The position numbers and the translations under genes are program-made. The notes beneath the pieces were generated by a model. It made no database searches. It had not been told where the DNA came from and was given only the letters and a program-made list of their open reading frames with translations. A DNA stretch of 64,000 nt from the NCBI GenBank assembly GCA_025331435.1, contig JAIWNI010000008.1, positions 372,001 to 436,000 of the forward strand. Reading direction: 5' to 3'. Source of the DNA: Choanephora cucurbitarum. Lineage: Eukaryota; Mucoromycota; Mucoromycetes; Mucorales; Choanephoraceae. Every line of letters begins with the position of its first letter. Position 1 is the stretch's first letter. Below are positions 1-11,225 of this stretch, piece after piece.

Positions 1-2
1 TG

Positions 3-418
3 TTAGACATATTCTCTCCAAAAAACGATTGCTCGAGACACTGCATTATCATTTAGAAACCTGTTTGCAGATTCTCGCAATTCAAGGTTAGCATGTTTAT
101 CCATATCAGCATATAGTCCTTTTGGAATTTGACCAGCAAGAGTTTTTGCTTTGAGAGCAGAGTAGTTTGGCTTCTTTTTGTTTTTTTTTCACGGATAATG
201 TTATCTCGTAGTTTGGCTCGAGCTACGATATAAAAAAGGTCATGGAATTCTTCTAGAGACATATCGGATGCACGTCTTCTGTCAGGAGTAATGGGAGATG
301 GTTGCTGTTACACATTGACAGACAACTGTGGCGCAGGAGTATAAGGACCGCCCCGATAGAATGAATCTTGTAGAGCCCTGCGGTAGGACATTGCCTCAGA
401 GACGTTAGACCTATTCAT
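3..418 (-). pseudogene. Broken ORF of unknown family at window edge
   Basis: Reading leftward from an ATG at 418, an open frame runs about 36 codons. It meets an in-frame TAA and then continues in the same frame with a protein-like segment (RRASDMSLEEFHDLFYIVA). At an A-rich run near 180-195 the coding-looking frame shifts by one base and carries on (ANLELRESANRFLNDNAV) to a stop at 3-5. Two breaks in 415 bases, with protein-like sequence on both sides, suggest a decayed gene or mobile-element ORF. Base-calling errors in the homopolymer could explain only the second break. I do not recognise the family. The retained pieces are charged and probably helical, with no signal peptide or membrane segment. 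Confidence 0.35.
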
Positions 419-1948
419 AGCATGTTAGTGGGGCAGATATATCAATGTCAGAATGAAAAATATCGTACTCCATTCAGCAAGAAGAGATTAGATGTATTAG
501 AAGAATCTAATTGATGAGGTAACAGGGAGAAAGAGAAAAACAGAAGCGACTTTTTGCGCCTTTTATATGATAGATTGTATATTCTTTGTTCTCTTCGTGT
601 AACACTCGGGTAAGACAAACATATCAGATTCTTAAAGTAGGATTACATCAGCATGAATTTTGGAGCGTCTATATTTGTTGGTAGATGATAACAAGATGCC
701 TTCCAAGGTGGACAGTATTCTTTCATTAGAGAAAGCTAAGCTCCTGAAAGAACAATGGTATCAAATGCTTGGTTTATATATCCAAACGATAACAAACAAG
801 TATGATCTTGATACTTCTTGTGATCTTCCTTCCCAAACAGAAACAAACTTTCTTTTGCTTATAGCTGTAATGTTCTTTATGAGCTCACTCATCAAAAGAC
901 ATTATGCAAAAACTTAAATGAAAGCTAGTAATAACAACTTTTATTGGCTAAAATTGTCCAATCGTATTGCTTATTACTGACGGAGTAGTCCCCCAGACAC
1001 AGCAACCCCGCCCATATATACGGCCTTTCAATTTTTGAGAAAAGAATTTAAACACAGAGAGCATGCTGACATCTCTGATTTAAAGACAGGGGAACACTCT
1101 GCATTTTTATTGGTTGAAAATCAAGTTTTAAGTTAAAGAGATTGTAGCATTCATTTTTTCCTCTTTTTTTCTTTACGATTATTATTTTTTTTGTAGGTAC
1201 ATATGCTTAAGTTCCCGAGTGTTGCTTAAAAAGAGGACGGTGAGACTCTTTTTGGGCATGCATTAGGATGAACCCATTGCTTGCTTTGCGGTGTTCTGCT
1301 CAGTAGTCTTCATGTGTAGTGGCAGCCTTTCAGCTTCTTTTACACCAGGGCTGTTGCGATCTATTTTTCTCGAGTCCCGCAGAAGGCTCCCCCCTCTCTT
1401 ACTATTCTCACCGTCTCCTTTCTCACTCTGTGCTTTGCTTCTCTGGTCCTTTAAGGGTTTCTTCTAAAGAGGTTCGCATTTGGTGTATGCTTGTATCCTT
1501 CTTTGAAGTTATTCCTTTTAGGATTACCTCTTTTTCTATTTTTCTTTTTGATATAATTTTATCTCCAAAAAGACTTATTATAAACTCTTAATGAAAATGA
1601 AAATAAACGCGTCTTGGTCTCTTTTGCACATCTAGTAAAGAAAGCGTTACTTCGATGATGATCGATCGCGTAGATGGCTCAAGATGAGTTATGTGTTTGC
1701 ATAAGACACCAAAATAATTTTAAAACTCACTTTAAAGAAAAACATTTTTTTTTTTTGTTCTTTCTCTGTCACTTTGTAAAACGAATGGTGATTAAGTTCA
1801 TTCTAACTGATCAAGTGTTGTGTACTAACGACTAACTCTATAGCCTAATCAGCCTTTGAGAATTGCCACAGTAGACGAATACAAAAAGGCCTTGTCACAG
1901 ACAGGTAAAGACAATTTAGAGTTCAACTTGTCTCAAGGGAACTGACAG
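419..1948. other. Gene-poor stretch
   Basis: No gene is supported here. A frame at 660-917 (+) is open for 85 codons but begins at TTG, and its first ATG lies further in. A frame at 1319-1591 (+) begins at GTG and encodes a Phe/Leu/Ser-rich product typical of T-rich non-coding DNA. The 1200-1600 part is pyrimidine-rich on the plus strand and could be a repeat remnant, but no repeat ends are visible. The last 100 bases probably hold the 5' exon of the NELF-C/D gene: a perfect TACTAAC branch-point-like motif and a CTATAG acceptor-like site occur near 1825-1845. Confidence 0.4.
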
Positions 1949-3957
1949 TGAAAGGGTGGGAGTAGATGCCATTCTGGAAACCAACATTTACAACGATGTC
2001 CTATTGGAATATTTAAATTTGGGTGGTGCACCTATGGATGCAGTGAACCTATTGTCTGAATCCTATATGGGCATTCCTTCCATGTGTAATGCTACTGCTG
2101 TCTCTGTAGATTCTATCGGTTTAGACAGTCAAGCGATCATGAGAGATGCTATTCGACAACAACTGACTGATCGGTTTGATCCTCAACAATGCGATCAGTA
2201 CTTTATGAAGAATCAACAGGCACTTCCCTGGCTGGATGTCTTGTTGGAAGATTCAGGCTGGAGACAAACTATCTATCGATTGTTGGAAAGATATCCAGAT
2301 TGTGTTTTCTTGAGTTTCGCTGTCCTTGTAAGTGTTGATTCTATCAGACAAAAGGGAGAAAGTTACTTATGTTGTGATTAGCGTATGGCAGAATCAGGTC
2401 ATGCTGCCGAAGTAGCTAAATTAAGAACAGCTTCAGTATACATTCAGGTATACAATCTTATTCTGAATGATGCATTTTCTGGATTGGTGGATAAAGATGA
2501 TTTGGAATTCGATCAAACATTGCCTGCACTTGTGGTAAGCTCATAGAAGACAGATGGTGATAGCTTATTTACCCAATGGAATAGAGAGTGTGTTGTGAGA
2601 GAGAAGATACTTATCTGTATGCTCAGATATTGATCAGACGATTATGTGATCAATATGGGGCTGCACCTTTCCTTCGTCTCCGTCGAGAACTTGAGATTGC
2701 TGCCAAGAAGAAGGGTAATTTGGCACTGGTAGATATCTTGCATACCTATACATCCAACGCACCACCTGAATTATCAAAGACTATCAAAGCAATCATGTCT
2801 TCACCTAACATGACACCTGGAGACTTGGCTACAGTAAAGTGATATAGAACATTCACATCATTTATCTTTTGACATTTATTTTCTATCTTCAATAGTTAAA
2901 ACGCTTTTATTCTTCAGAGAATCCACCTGCAGTGCATTATTTGTGTGACTATGATTTGATCCTCAAGATGTTAAAGACGCTTTATGTTCCTCAACATGGT
3001 TCATTGCTTAGATTGGATCTTGTGGATGATGTCACCTTCTTAATTGCCTATGCTACTACAATGAACAACACAAGACCACCTAGAGTAAGTGTATATTCGT
3101 AGGGAAAAAAGAGCGTTTTGTTTTAACTTAGCTTTATTTCTTTTTCTGAATTCAGGAACAACAAGATGATATCCTCAAGGTACAAATGGTTCTGAAAGAT
3201 TTGTATACAGCCTTAGCAAGCAAGACAGAAGTAGGCAGTATCACAGGCACAATGAAGTACATCATCAGTGCCATTCGATTTCCTGTAGGCTCAATGGGTG
3301 TCCTTATGTGGATTGAGTATATGGCCATTCATACTACCTATTTTGAAACCTACTTTCGATCAACTGAAACACCTGTCTTACTTTTAATATTGGATGAGAT
3401 AGCAAGCCGTCATCAACTTCAACAGCCTATTGTGTTTAGCGTTGTTAAGCGATGTATCAAGCACAAGACAGACACATTTGCACCTGAAATCCAGGTAGAT
3501 AGATCATTGGCTTTATTTTAACTAATGCACTCATGCTATTGTTTGTATCTGTATAGCTTACTTTACAGAGAACATGGGTGGATCGTATGCTTTATCTGAT
3601 TCAACTGAATTACACCATACCTGTTCTGGAATACTTTAGTGGCTCTGGCAAGGACTTGGATGATAGTTTAGTTGTTCACTTTGTCACAAAAATCCTAAAG
3701 ATGGCTCAAATGCCCTTCAGTCTGTTGTTCATTGAACATATGGTGGCTATCGTTGAACCCATTGTCGATAACTTAGCTTTGATCAAACACGTTCAGCAAT
3801 CTGTGGTATATTTCCTAGGTAAGATGCAATGATAATAGAGTTTAGAACTACGAAACTTATAATGCATGTATATTTAGAACAAGCTTTGCATAGTCAAGAG
3901 CAACTGAACGATACACTCAGACAAAAGATTGAGCAAATGATGATTAAATGTAAATAA
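1949..3957 (+). CDS. NELF-C/D (TH1) subunit of negative elongation factor
   Basis: NELF-C/D is a subunit of the complex that holds RNA polymerase II in promoter-proximal pausing in animals. I read seven exons: about 1949-2327, 2382-2534, 2585-2833, 2896-3084, 3156-3494, 3557-3818 and 3878-3957, giving about 550 residues (the human protein has 590). Family-like blocks appear in the expected order: an N-terminal GGAPMDAVNLLSESY, CEREDTYLYAQIL, then SAIRFPVGSMGVLMWIEY followed by TPVLLLILDEIASRHQL, and near the end DRMLYLIQLNYTIPVLEY and LVVHFVTKILKMA. Introns are 50-71 nt with GTAAG-like donors. The frame at 1956 starts with GTG, so the true start lies in an upstream exon I could not place: none of the candidate splices around 1843-1948 keeps the frame open. 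The match extends over the whole length, so the family call is firm and the 5' end is not. Confidence 0.88.
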
Positions 3958-5103
3958 AACAAAACAAGAGCTGTAACCAATTGCTGTATATTATCATATT
4001 ATATTCGTTGTTTTCCCTCTTCAGGCTACTTTGAGTGCTTCCCTTCGTCTCTCTTCAATGTCTGATTGAAACTGCATTGTCCTACATTAATGTCATCTTG
4101 AAAGCAAGCAAAATTGTTAAGGGATCAGGATCAACTAGAGGAAAATGGCTTGATTCTGACTGAAACAAGCTATGCTAACCATATGTAGAGTATGCTCTAA
4201 AAGTCCGAGTTATAGGAAAAGAAGAGATAGCAAAAGAAAAGGAGAGGGAAGCTCATCTAATGTTACTGCTATTGTTCCAATAGCAAAAATGATAAATTTC
4301 AAAATCCTCAAGGCCTCTGCCAATCATGTAAGATGCTAGTTTGTAAATTTGGTAATTTATTTAACTATCCCAACGAATCTATTTTTTTTCTTCAAACATC
4401 TGCAGTAAGACCTTAGTCATCACAGAAGTCCATAGAAAACAAGAGATACCTAAATACTTTCACTTTTTAGACATGTGTTTCGGTATAGTTTGTAAAGGCT
4501 GCATAAACAAAAGTCGATAGAAAGATACCAAGGTTAGTCAAACAGTAAATGTGTCTTCATGTATCATATTTCTTTGTGCATGCCTAAGTTTAGAAACATC
4601 TGAACAGAAGAGAGCTATCATATTGAATAGTATTATACACATGTGAGCATTTGAGTGAGCGACATGTAGTATCTCAATGCGTTGATCAGAAATACAGCCA
4701 AAATAGGTTATTTTTTGACGTGTTTCTGCTTTAAATTAAATCCACTAGTAACACAAAGGGGGTATTTCTAAGCAGAGATTTAACATTTGCGACAAGCGTC
4801 ACACAGAATGATGCACTTAATAATTAAACCTTAATGCTAAAAAAAATAAAAAGCAATGAAGTGTTCATCAAGCATACAATGAGAATACCAGCCTGCTTTT
4901 CGATTTATAAAAAGAGACTATCTTGCTTTAATTTCGCTCCACAAATAGTTAGCTATCACGGTTCATTTCTGAAGCTGCTTTCTTCCTTCTTTTTTTTTGG
5001 TCATTTTTCCCTTTTGGCTGCATTTGAATGATTATTATATTGTCTGTCTTTACTTTTTCTATTTTTTAGATACCATCTCTTTCTTTCGTTTAACCAACTC
5101 ATC
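3958..5103. other. Non-coding spacer
   Basis: About 1.1 kb between the NELF-C/D stop and the next start. Short frames at 4834-5031 and 4997-5185 are Phe-rich and overlap the leader of the next gene, so I do not call them. The final 120 bases are T/C-rich, as expected for the leader of the gene starting at 5104. Confidence 0.5.
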
Positions 5104-6651
5104 ATGTCATGTTCTACCAACAAAGCGACAGGCAGACACAATCAAACACGGCTGGCAGCTGTTTCAAACTACAAGTTGGCATTGATTACCTTCACTTCAC
5201 CTAATCATACAACACTAAGGAGAACAGCTTTGATAAAGAACTTGGTGCATACTATCTATGAGAGAATACCTATCGATACTCTAGAGGGTATGGTGCGTTG
5301 GGAGATTTTTAAGCCAGAAGCATTGGAGTCTATGACCCAGAGTAAAATTGAAGCCATTGTTCAACATTATCTTCGAATCATTCAGATGACACAGTCAGGT
5401 GTAGACGAGCAAGATCAGCAATACCTATACTCTAGCTATGAAAACACTTCACTCAACTCGTTCCCCTGTCTAGAACAAGAACAAGAAGTAGATGATGACA
5501 GTGACTATTATGCTTCACTTTTCTGTATCTCTGATACAAATATCACATCCATGGATTCAGTGTGCAGTGTCGAGAGTGATTTTGACGAAGAATCATGGTC
5601 CAATGAATACGGTCGAGTCCGAGTCAGTCAATCTAGCAACCAACCACCTCGAAAAACAAGCTTAAGAGCCAGCCTGCCTCCCATCATTGATCCACAGTTA
5701 ACATATGACATTTCGGCCATCACATTAGCAAGTGACCTGATGAACTTGTTTGATATGGATTTCAATGTGGATCTTTCCTTACCCTGTCTAAGACGATATG
5801 AATTCACAAATGACGCTCCGAAAATCGAAAGCAATAGCAACTCTACATTATTACACAATGTGTTTAATGCTTATGAGATAAAAGAGGAGCTTGAAAGCAC
5901 CAAGAAAACCAAAAATAAACCAGACGCTTTCAAGATGGATGAAGAAAAAAAATCAACTGCTCTTCAGCAATTTGCGTTGTCTGCATCTCGATCATTATCA
6001 ACATCAAAGAAGAAGCCGCCCAAGCCGCCTCATCCTAAAGTAGTGTTTTCTGAGCTGGACCCTATGGTTGCTCCGCTTGTACCGCTTCCTAAAACAAACA
6101 CATCAACACCCATTGTTCTGGTCCCACCTCAGCGTAGTTCTTCTTTATCAGAAAGAAAGGCATTACCTATTCCAGGAAATTTCATGCTATCTTCTCGCTC
6201 TTACCGAAGTAGCAGCCTATCGAATGAAAGCTTACCTCCTTCTGCTTCAATGCCTCATGATTTTGCCTGTCTCAGTAAGTCAAACAGTGTTCCAACTGGA
6301 CAGGATGACAAGAAAAAGAAGAAGAAGAAGAAACATCAAGGATTCCATAACCCTTTAAAGAAAATTGTTAAATTCGTCAAGAAATCAAACTCACAACAAG
6401 AAATGTCTTTTATGGATCATCAAGATGTCTTGAGCTATTACTCAAAATCGATACCCTCATCCAATCCTTCAGAAGAAATTATACCACACACATCAGAGGC
6501 TCCTATCAAGCATCTGACGAGACAGTTCTTATTACTTAAAGACACTATTGCTTCTAATATTCATCGTCAAGAGAATTCTCGCACTGAGTTTAATTCTTTT
6601 GACTCTGGTACTAATTCAAATGTAAAAGCTCCATCCGTTTGTGTCGTCTAA
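5104..6651 (+). CDS. Unrecognised Ser/Lys-rich protein, 515 residues
   Basis: A single uninterrupted frame begins with ATG after a pyrimidine-rich leader and ends with TAA. The first roughly 100 residues look folded: they include TLRRTALIKNLVHTIYERI, a VRWEIFKPEALESMTQSK segment and a helical IVQHYLRIIQM. An acidic stretch follows, with runs such as DDDSDYYASLF, then a long Ser/Pro-rich low-complexity region (KKKPPKPPHPK). Near residues 402-428 lies a run of eight lysines followed by a basic amphipathic-looking helix (NPLKKIVKFVKK), which could bind acidic membranes or act as a nuclear localisation signal. The C-terminus ends SVCVV; the Cys is third from the end, so it is not a CaaX box. I do not recognise the family. 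It may be a lineage-specific regulatory protein. Confidence 0.75.
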   Translation: MSCSTNKATGRHNQTRLAAVSNYKLALITFTSPNHTTLRRTALIKNLVHTIYERIPIDTLEGMVRWEIFKPEALESMTQSKIEAIVQHYLRIIQMTQSGVDEQDQQYLYSSYENTSLNSFPCLEQEQEVDDDSDYYASLFCISDTNITSMDSVCSVESDFDEESWSNEYGRVRVSQSSNQPPRKTSLRASLPPIIDPQLTYDISAITLASDLMNLFDMDFNVDLSLPCLRRYEFTNDAPKIESNSNSTLLHNVFNAYEIKEELESTKKTKNKPDAFKMDEEKKSTALQQFALSASRSLSTSKKKPPKPPHPKVVFSELDPMVAPLVPLPKTNTSTPIVLVPPQRSSSLSERKALPIPGNFMLSSRSYRSSSLSNESLPPSASMPHDFACLSKSNSVPTGQDDKKKKKKKKHQGFHNPLKKIVKFVKKSNSQQEMSFMDHQDVLSYYSKSIPSSNPSEEIIPHTSEAPIKHLTRQFLLLKDTIASNIHRQENSRTEFNSFDSGTNSNVKAPSVCVV

Positions 6652-7839
6652 CAAACGTCAAGGAAAATATTTATCACTTATCTCTTATGTCTTAATGGTC
6701 CGCATATCTTTTTTCTTTTGCTTTTCTTCTTCTTTTTTTTATTGAATCGTAAAGCACTAATTGTATACATAATTTTTATTACTTAGCTAATTCTAAATAA
6801 ACATATTTATATTCATATAGTTGAAGAAGAATAAATGAATGAATGATCATGGTGACATGTATTTGTAGATTTCTTTGTACCTCTTCTCATGTACAGCGCT
6901 CACTGTGAAAAGATGAAACATGTTGTATAACATCATTGAATGAAGTTGTGCAAAAATGCTTTAGGTATAGCGTTAGCATGCCCTAGAATTTCTTTCAAGA
7001 AATGAAACTTGATCATTTTGACACTTACTTCTTCAACCTTCATGCTGATAACACTCATGCACTTTTTCTTTTGTTGAATTTTGTTGGCACAAAAGAACTT
7101 TGTTGTCTAGGCTTTGGTGATTGCGACAGACAACAAAAGTATTTACAGACATGCTGCTTCTTTGCTATTCAAGAGACTTTAACTTTGTTTATAGATACAT
7201 GTTTTCCAAGTGATTGATCATTACTTCATTCAACTCTTCTGCTCAAAAGACTAAATTGAAAATGGCTTAGTGTACAATGCGACATAGCTTGTAGTTGTCA
7301 AGCATTCTTTTTTTAGTTGAAATACTGTATCTGCTCTGTATAGAAGCATCAACATTCCTTAGTACTCTTGTATTACTCAATTCATTTGTAAAACCATTCA
7401 AGCTACTCTTGCCAAACCTAGCTTTCGGTCTCGTTCTTATCTTGAGTTAAGTTAAGCTCATTTATGGAGTTATCCATATTGACTCTGGTCTGAATAAAAT
7501 CATGTTTGGCAACACTAAACCATGACTGAGAAGACTTGCTATGGAAGACTCGCAACAGGATGCTATTTTACTTGTCGTATTTCAACTAGTTTGAAGAAAA
7601 AGCCTTGACAAGCACAAGCAGCAGCTTCAAAACAGTTACAGAGAGGGAAAATCTAACTACTCAGCCCATATTACTTAAAACCTTGTTTTGCTTTCTTTCA
7701 GAGTAGTAAACTTCAGGAGATTGCACTTAATAAACTAAAAGTATAGTGGTGCTAATGCCTGGAATAACATCTCAGAAATCGAATTGTTCTTTTTTCTTTC
7801 AAACTGAACACTTTTGGATTAGGCAGCTAGTGTGCTGTA
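6652..7839. other. Intergenic region between convergent genes
   Basis: This 1.2-kb spacer lies between the 3' ends of two convergent genes. The frame at 7002-7217 (71 codons, Cys/Phe-rich) has no recognisable features and I do not call it. T-rich and AATAAA-like motifs just after 6651 fit a 3' end. I see nothing else. Confidence 0.5.
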
Positions 7840-8622
7840 TTAGTATTCATTCTTTTTTTTCTTATCATAACGACATTTCAACAGGCCATTGAAAGAGGTT
7901 GTCAGTTTTATATATTTTCTATTAAAACCAAATTTATTACTTTTTCTTTTCAACAAATAATTTCCGAAAACTAGCTCATGCAATGACTCAATAGGGGCCG
8001 TAGGTCTCCATGTCAAGAAATCCTCAAGAGCAGCAAGGTGTCGATTGTCCACGCAAAGATTATCCAGACGATTAGGCATTCTTCTTGTCACAGAACCGGA
8101 AGGTGCGATAAAAGAAGACTTTGTATGCTTCAACATGGCTGCGTCCTCAATGGTCTGTATCTCAAACTTTGATCTGAACTCTTTAAGTTGCATAAGCTCT
8201 TGAACTACATAAGTCAACGTGCTCTCCAATTGGACAGCTCTTTTTTCTGCATCCACTCGTTTCTTTTTCTCTTCAGATACCATTCTATTGGCTTGCTCAA
8301 ACAGTTTGATGGATAAATCTTCTAATTCGGCTTCCGTTTGGAGACGAGCTTGTTCAGCTATCTGGGCTCGTTCCATTTGTTGTATGTATTTATGATTGAG
8401 CTTGATTAGATCTCCACGTAGCTCTTGAATTTCAGTTGATTGCGCCTGAGTTATTGGGTGGTGATATGATTTAGAGGTATTCAAAAGAGTTTTGCTTTGG
8501 GTCTCATAAGGTAGAGTATCGAAACATGCAATAGATGATGAGAGATAGCGGGAACCGGTTGAGATGTCTATTGTTGTTACAGAAGGAGCAAGTAGAGCAG
8601 GCAATGGCTTTGGTACTTGCAT
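7840..8622 (-). CDS. Sec2/Rabin-type Rab guanine nucleotide exchange factor
   Basis: Sec2-family proteins are coiled-coil exchange factors for Rab GTPases of the Sec4/Rab8 class and act on secretory vesicles before exocytosis. The 260-residue frame has a long coiled coil at about residues 60-150. It contains the Sec2 signature: LEDLSIKLFEQANRMVSEE, then a heptad-rich KKRVDAEKRAVQLESTL. A conserved-looking LEDFLTWRPTAPIESLHELV follows near residues 200-220. In Sec2/Rabin relatives this part normally leads into a second conserved block. Here it runs into a basic, low-quality tail (KCRYDKKKKNEY), so either a 3' exon was missed or the protein is shortened. No confident extra exon is visible downstream. 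The gene lies 250 bp downstream of, and on the same strand as, the Mvp1 gene. Confidence 0.75.
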   Translation of the reverse strand: MQVPKPLPALLAPSVTTIDISTGSRYLSSSIACFDTLPYETQSKTLLNTSKSYHHPITQAQSTEIQELRGDLIKLNHKYIQQMERAQIAEQARLQTEAELEDLSIKLFEQANRMVSEEKKKRVDAEKRAVQLESTLTYVVQELMQLKEFRSKFEIQTIEDAAMLKHTKSSFIAPSGSVTRRMPNRLDNLCVDNRHLAALEDFLTWRPTAPIESLHELVFGNYLLKRKSNKFGFNRKYIKLTTSFNGLLKCRYDKKKKNEY

Positions 8623-8871
8623 AATGCGTCAGTGGAAGTATCTAAACTAAAAAAGAAATAAACAAAGATAAAAGAGAAAGAGAAAAAAGTATATGTGTTC
8701 CAATGTCTTGTAGATCAAACAATGTCATCCTTCTTTTCGGAAATTTCTTTTTTGTTGAGCGTACTGACCCTTTGTTTTTTATTGGTACACAAAATAAAAT
8801 GTATTTACAAAATAAGAATAAGATAGTAAAAGAAGCTAAGTGTAAGAAGTTGGGGGATAATACTTGCAAAG

Positions 8872-11225
8872 TTATTCAAAAGATGCAATATCAGAGGGCA
8901 TATTAAAAGCAGGTTCTTCAAGATCCTGCCAATTTTCAGCTCTTAATTTTGAGAAATGAACAGCACTTTTAGTGAAATTTTGGTACAGAGTGGACACAAA
9001 GGCTTGCTGCTTGTGTAGATAGATCAATTCAGACCATAAACTATAACGAATAAACACCTCTCTATCTTGTTGAAAAGCCAATTCCTTTTCATCCTATGTA
9101 ATTCATCAAAGTTAAAAGAAGAGAATATACAGATTTGTTCAACTTACAATACGAACTGATTCCTCCAGTTTCTGTGTTTCTGTTTCCATGCCAGGTACGC
9201 CTTTGTTTTGATGCAGTTTGCTTCTATTTGCTTGAATTCGCTTTGAAATAGCATCCGTTTGATTGTTAGACAGTCTTGCTCTACGCTCATCCAGATCCTA
9301 TTAGATGTGCATCAGTTCTGTCTTTCTTTTTCATATGCAAAAAAAAACTTACTCTAAAAGAGACAAGCAAATCTCTAAACTGCTTCAAATTCTCTAACAC
9401 TCCATCTGTTGCGTTTCCCACTTGATCTTCCAGCAAACTGCTCTCGGCTTGCATATGTTTAGCCACCGTTTCATACCCTCTTACTACATATTGACAATTT
9501 CTGCATTCTCCAGCATGGTATCGTAGTTCAGCTTCTGCTAAAGAGCTTATATAAGGGTTATTACATAGATTTTTCAAAGGATTCTTTTCTGTGGATGAAG
9601 TTGGTGTTTTCTTTACTTACTTGAGAGCGATTGAGTAACGGGAAAAATCAGTTGCTTGACCATGCATACGACGAATCATGCGCTCCATTATAAAGCAGAG
9701 ATTGACATAATGATTGATACCTGCGGTAACTCTCTTTCGTGCTTTTTGCATCTGTTCTTCCAGGTTGGTTGGTGTCATTGAATCAAGTTCGCGAATAGGA
9801 TGATGCTTTCGTCGAAACTCTTCATCCAAGTTGGGAGGATTTTGCTTTCTCCAGGCAGATAACTCAGAAGGTTCAGTTAAGAAACGTGCAACAATCTCGT
9901 CATGGCGTAGTACAGGGTGCCGAATAATTGCATTGATAAACCTTGATAATCCTTTGCGTCGCTTCTCAAGGAATGCCGTGTCCCCTAACAATAAGTGTAA
10001 ATACACTCTTGAATAGATAGCCTAGAAACATTCAAAACTTACTTCCGCCTAGCTTTTTAGGTGGTAAATTAGGCAAAGCACGGAAAGGATAACGTCTCAG
10101 CAAGACTTCCAACAACCACCAGAAATCACTATATCTCCTCAAAACAATAGATGACCTTTTCTCATTTGTGACAATATAGTTAACATGTTTAAAAATAAAT
10201 CCTTCTCGTTCAGGTGCTACTGTGACTGTAACCTCCTCTATGTTTTCGAACCAGTGACGAGTATCTATAGATGAAAGGCGTCTGTCTTCTCCTGTTGTTG
10301 ACTGTTGATCATGTTTGTCCTGCAACGATGCTTTAGGAGATTTCATGCCCGGGTATGCTGCTTTTGTCATGGTGGGAGAGTGATGCTGATGATTGGATTT
10401 TGTATTGGGTTCTGGAGCAATCGGGTTTTCATCTACGGGTTTAAGGGGTGATTTGATTTCTTTGCTATCTTGGTAAATAATGGGTTCTGGCAAGACTTTA
10501 GAAAAGATATAGGTAAGCCAGTTCTGTCAATTTGTCATGAATGCTACCTACAGTTTCTGTTGTTATGCAAACTATCTAATGTGATATCTAGTTTGTTTTG
10601 TGCACATGCAAGTAAAGCAAGAGCAGTGTCAAATTCAGTCTGAGTTACATACGAAGCGCCGTTTGGTACTACAACTTGCATAATCTATTTTGATATGAGA
10701 TGCGCTGGAAAAAAAGAAAGATGGAGAAAGGAGAGGAAGGGGGAGAATGGAATGCAGCTCTTTGATTCTTACCGTTTCGATCTGATTAGCTGAAATCTTG
10801 CCTTTCAACAAGATAGTGTTGAGGCTAGATAGAGATACTCTTCCTGAACGTTGGTATTGAGCAAACAGCTGTTCGTACAATTCAGGTAATTGAACACCGG
10901 CTTTTTAAAAATATAATAACAAAAAAGAAATTTAGTAATGTAATTTTGATTATTCTTATATGTACTTACAGAGTACAGTGTTTGCGCTTAGCCGATGAAC
11001 GTCCATAACAGCATGATGGTCATTATCTGATGTAGTATTTACATATAGATTTGGTGCTGTAAAAGACCGAGCTGTTTGATGAGTGATAGGTGTGCTATGG
11101 CTTCCCCAAGGATCTTCATCATATTGCGAAGAAAAGATAGAGGTTGTCATAGTATTGCTTAACAAAGAGCTATTGACATCATCAAATATCGAGCTTCCAA
11201 GAGGATCTTCGTCCTCGTGCAGCAT
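8872..11225 (-). CDS. MVP1: Sorting nexin Mvp1/SNX8 (EH-like, PX and BAR domains)
   Basis: Mvp1/SNX8 binds PtdIns3P on endosomes and works in membrane recycling and retrieval. Eight exons join in frame: 11225-10970, 10900-10773, 10684-10552, 10495-10043, 9984-9621, 9588-9353, 9297-9148 and 9093-8872. The N-terminal part is disordered with DPLG/DPWG repeats. An EH-like helical segment follows ([20 protein letters not shown], then [20 protein letters not shown]). The PX domain includes [30 protein letters not shown] and the proline loop [11 protein letters not shown], and continues across an intron into [20 protein letters not shown]. The C-terminal half is a helical BAR-type region with heptads. 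The domain order matches Mvp1 rather than SNX1/2. Introns are about 50-90 nt. Confidence 0.92.

Noticed and set aside
1319..1591. 90-codon plus-strand ORF
   Set aside because: It starts at GTG and its composition is that of T-rich non-coding DNA, with no motif or family pattern.
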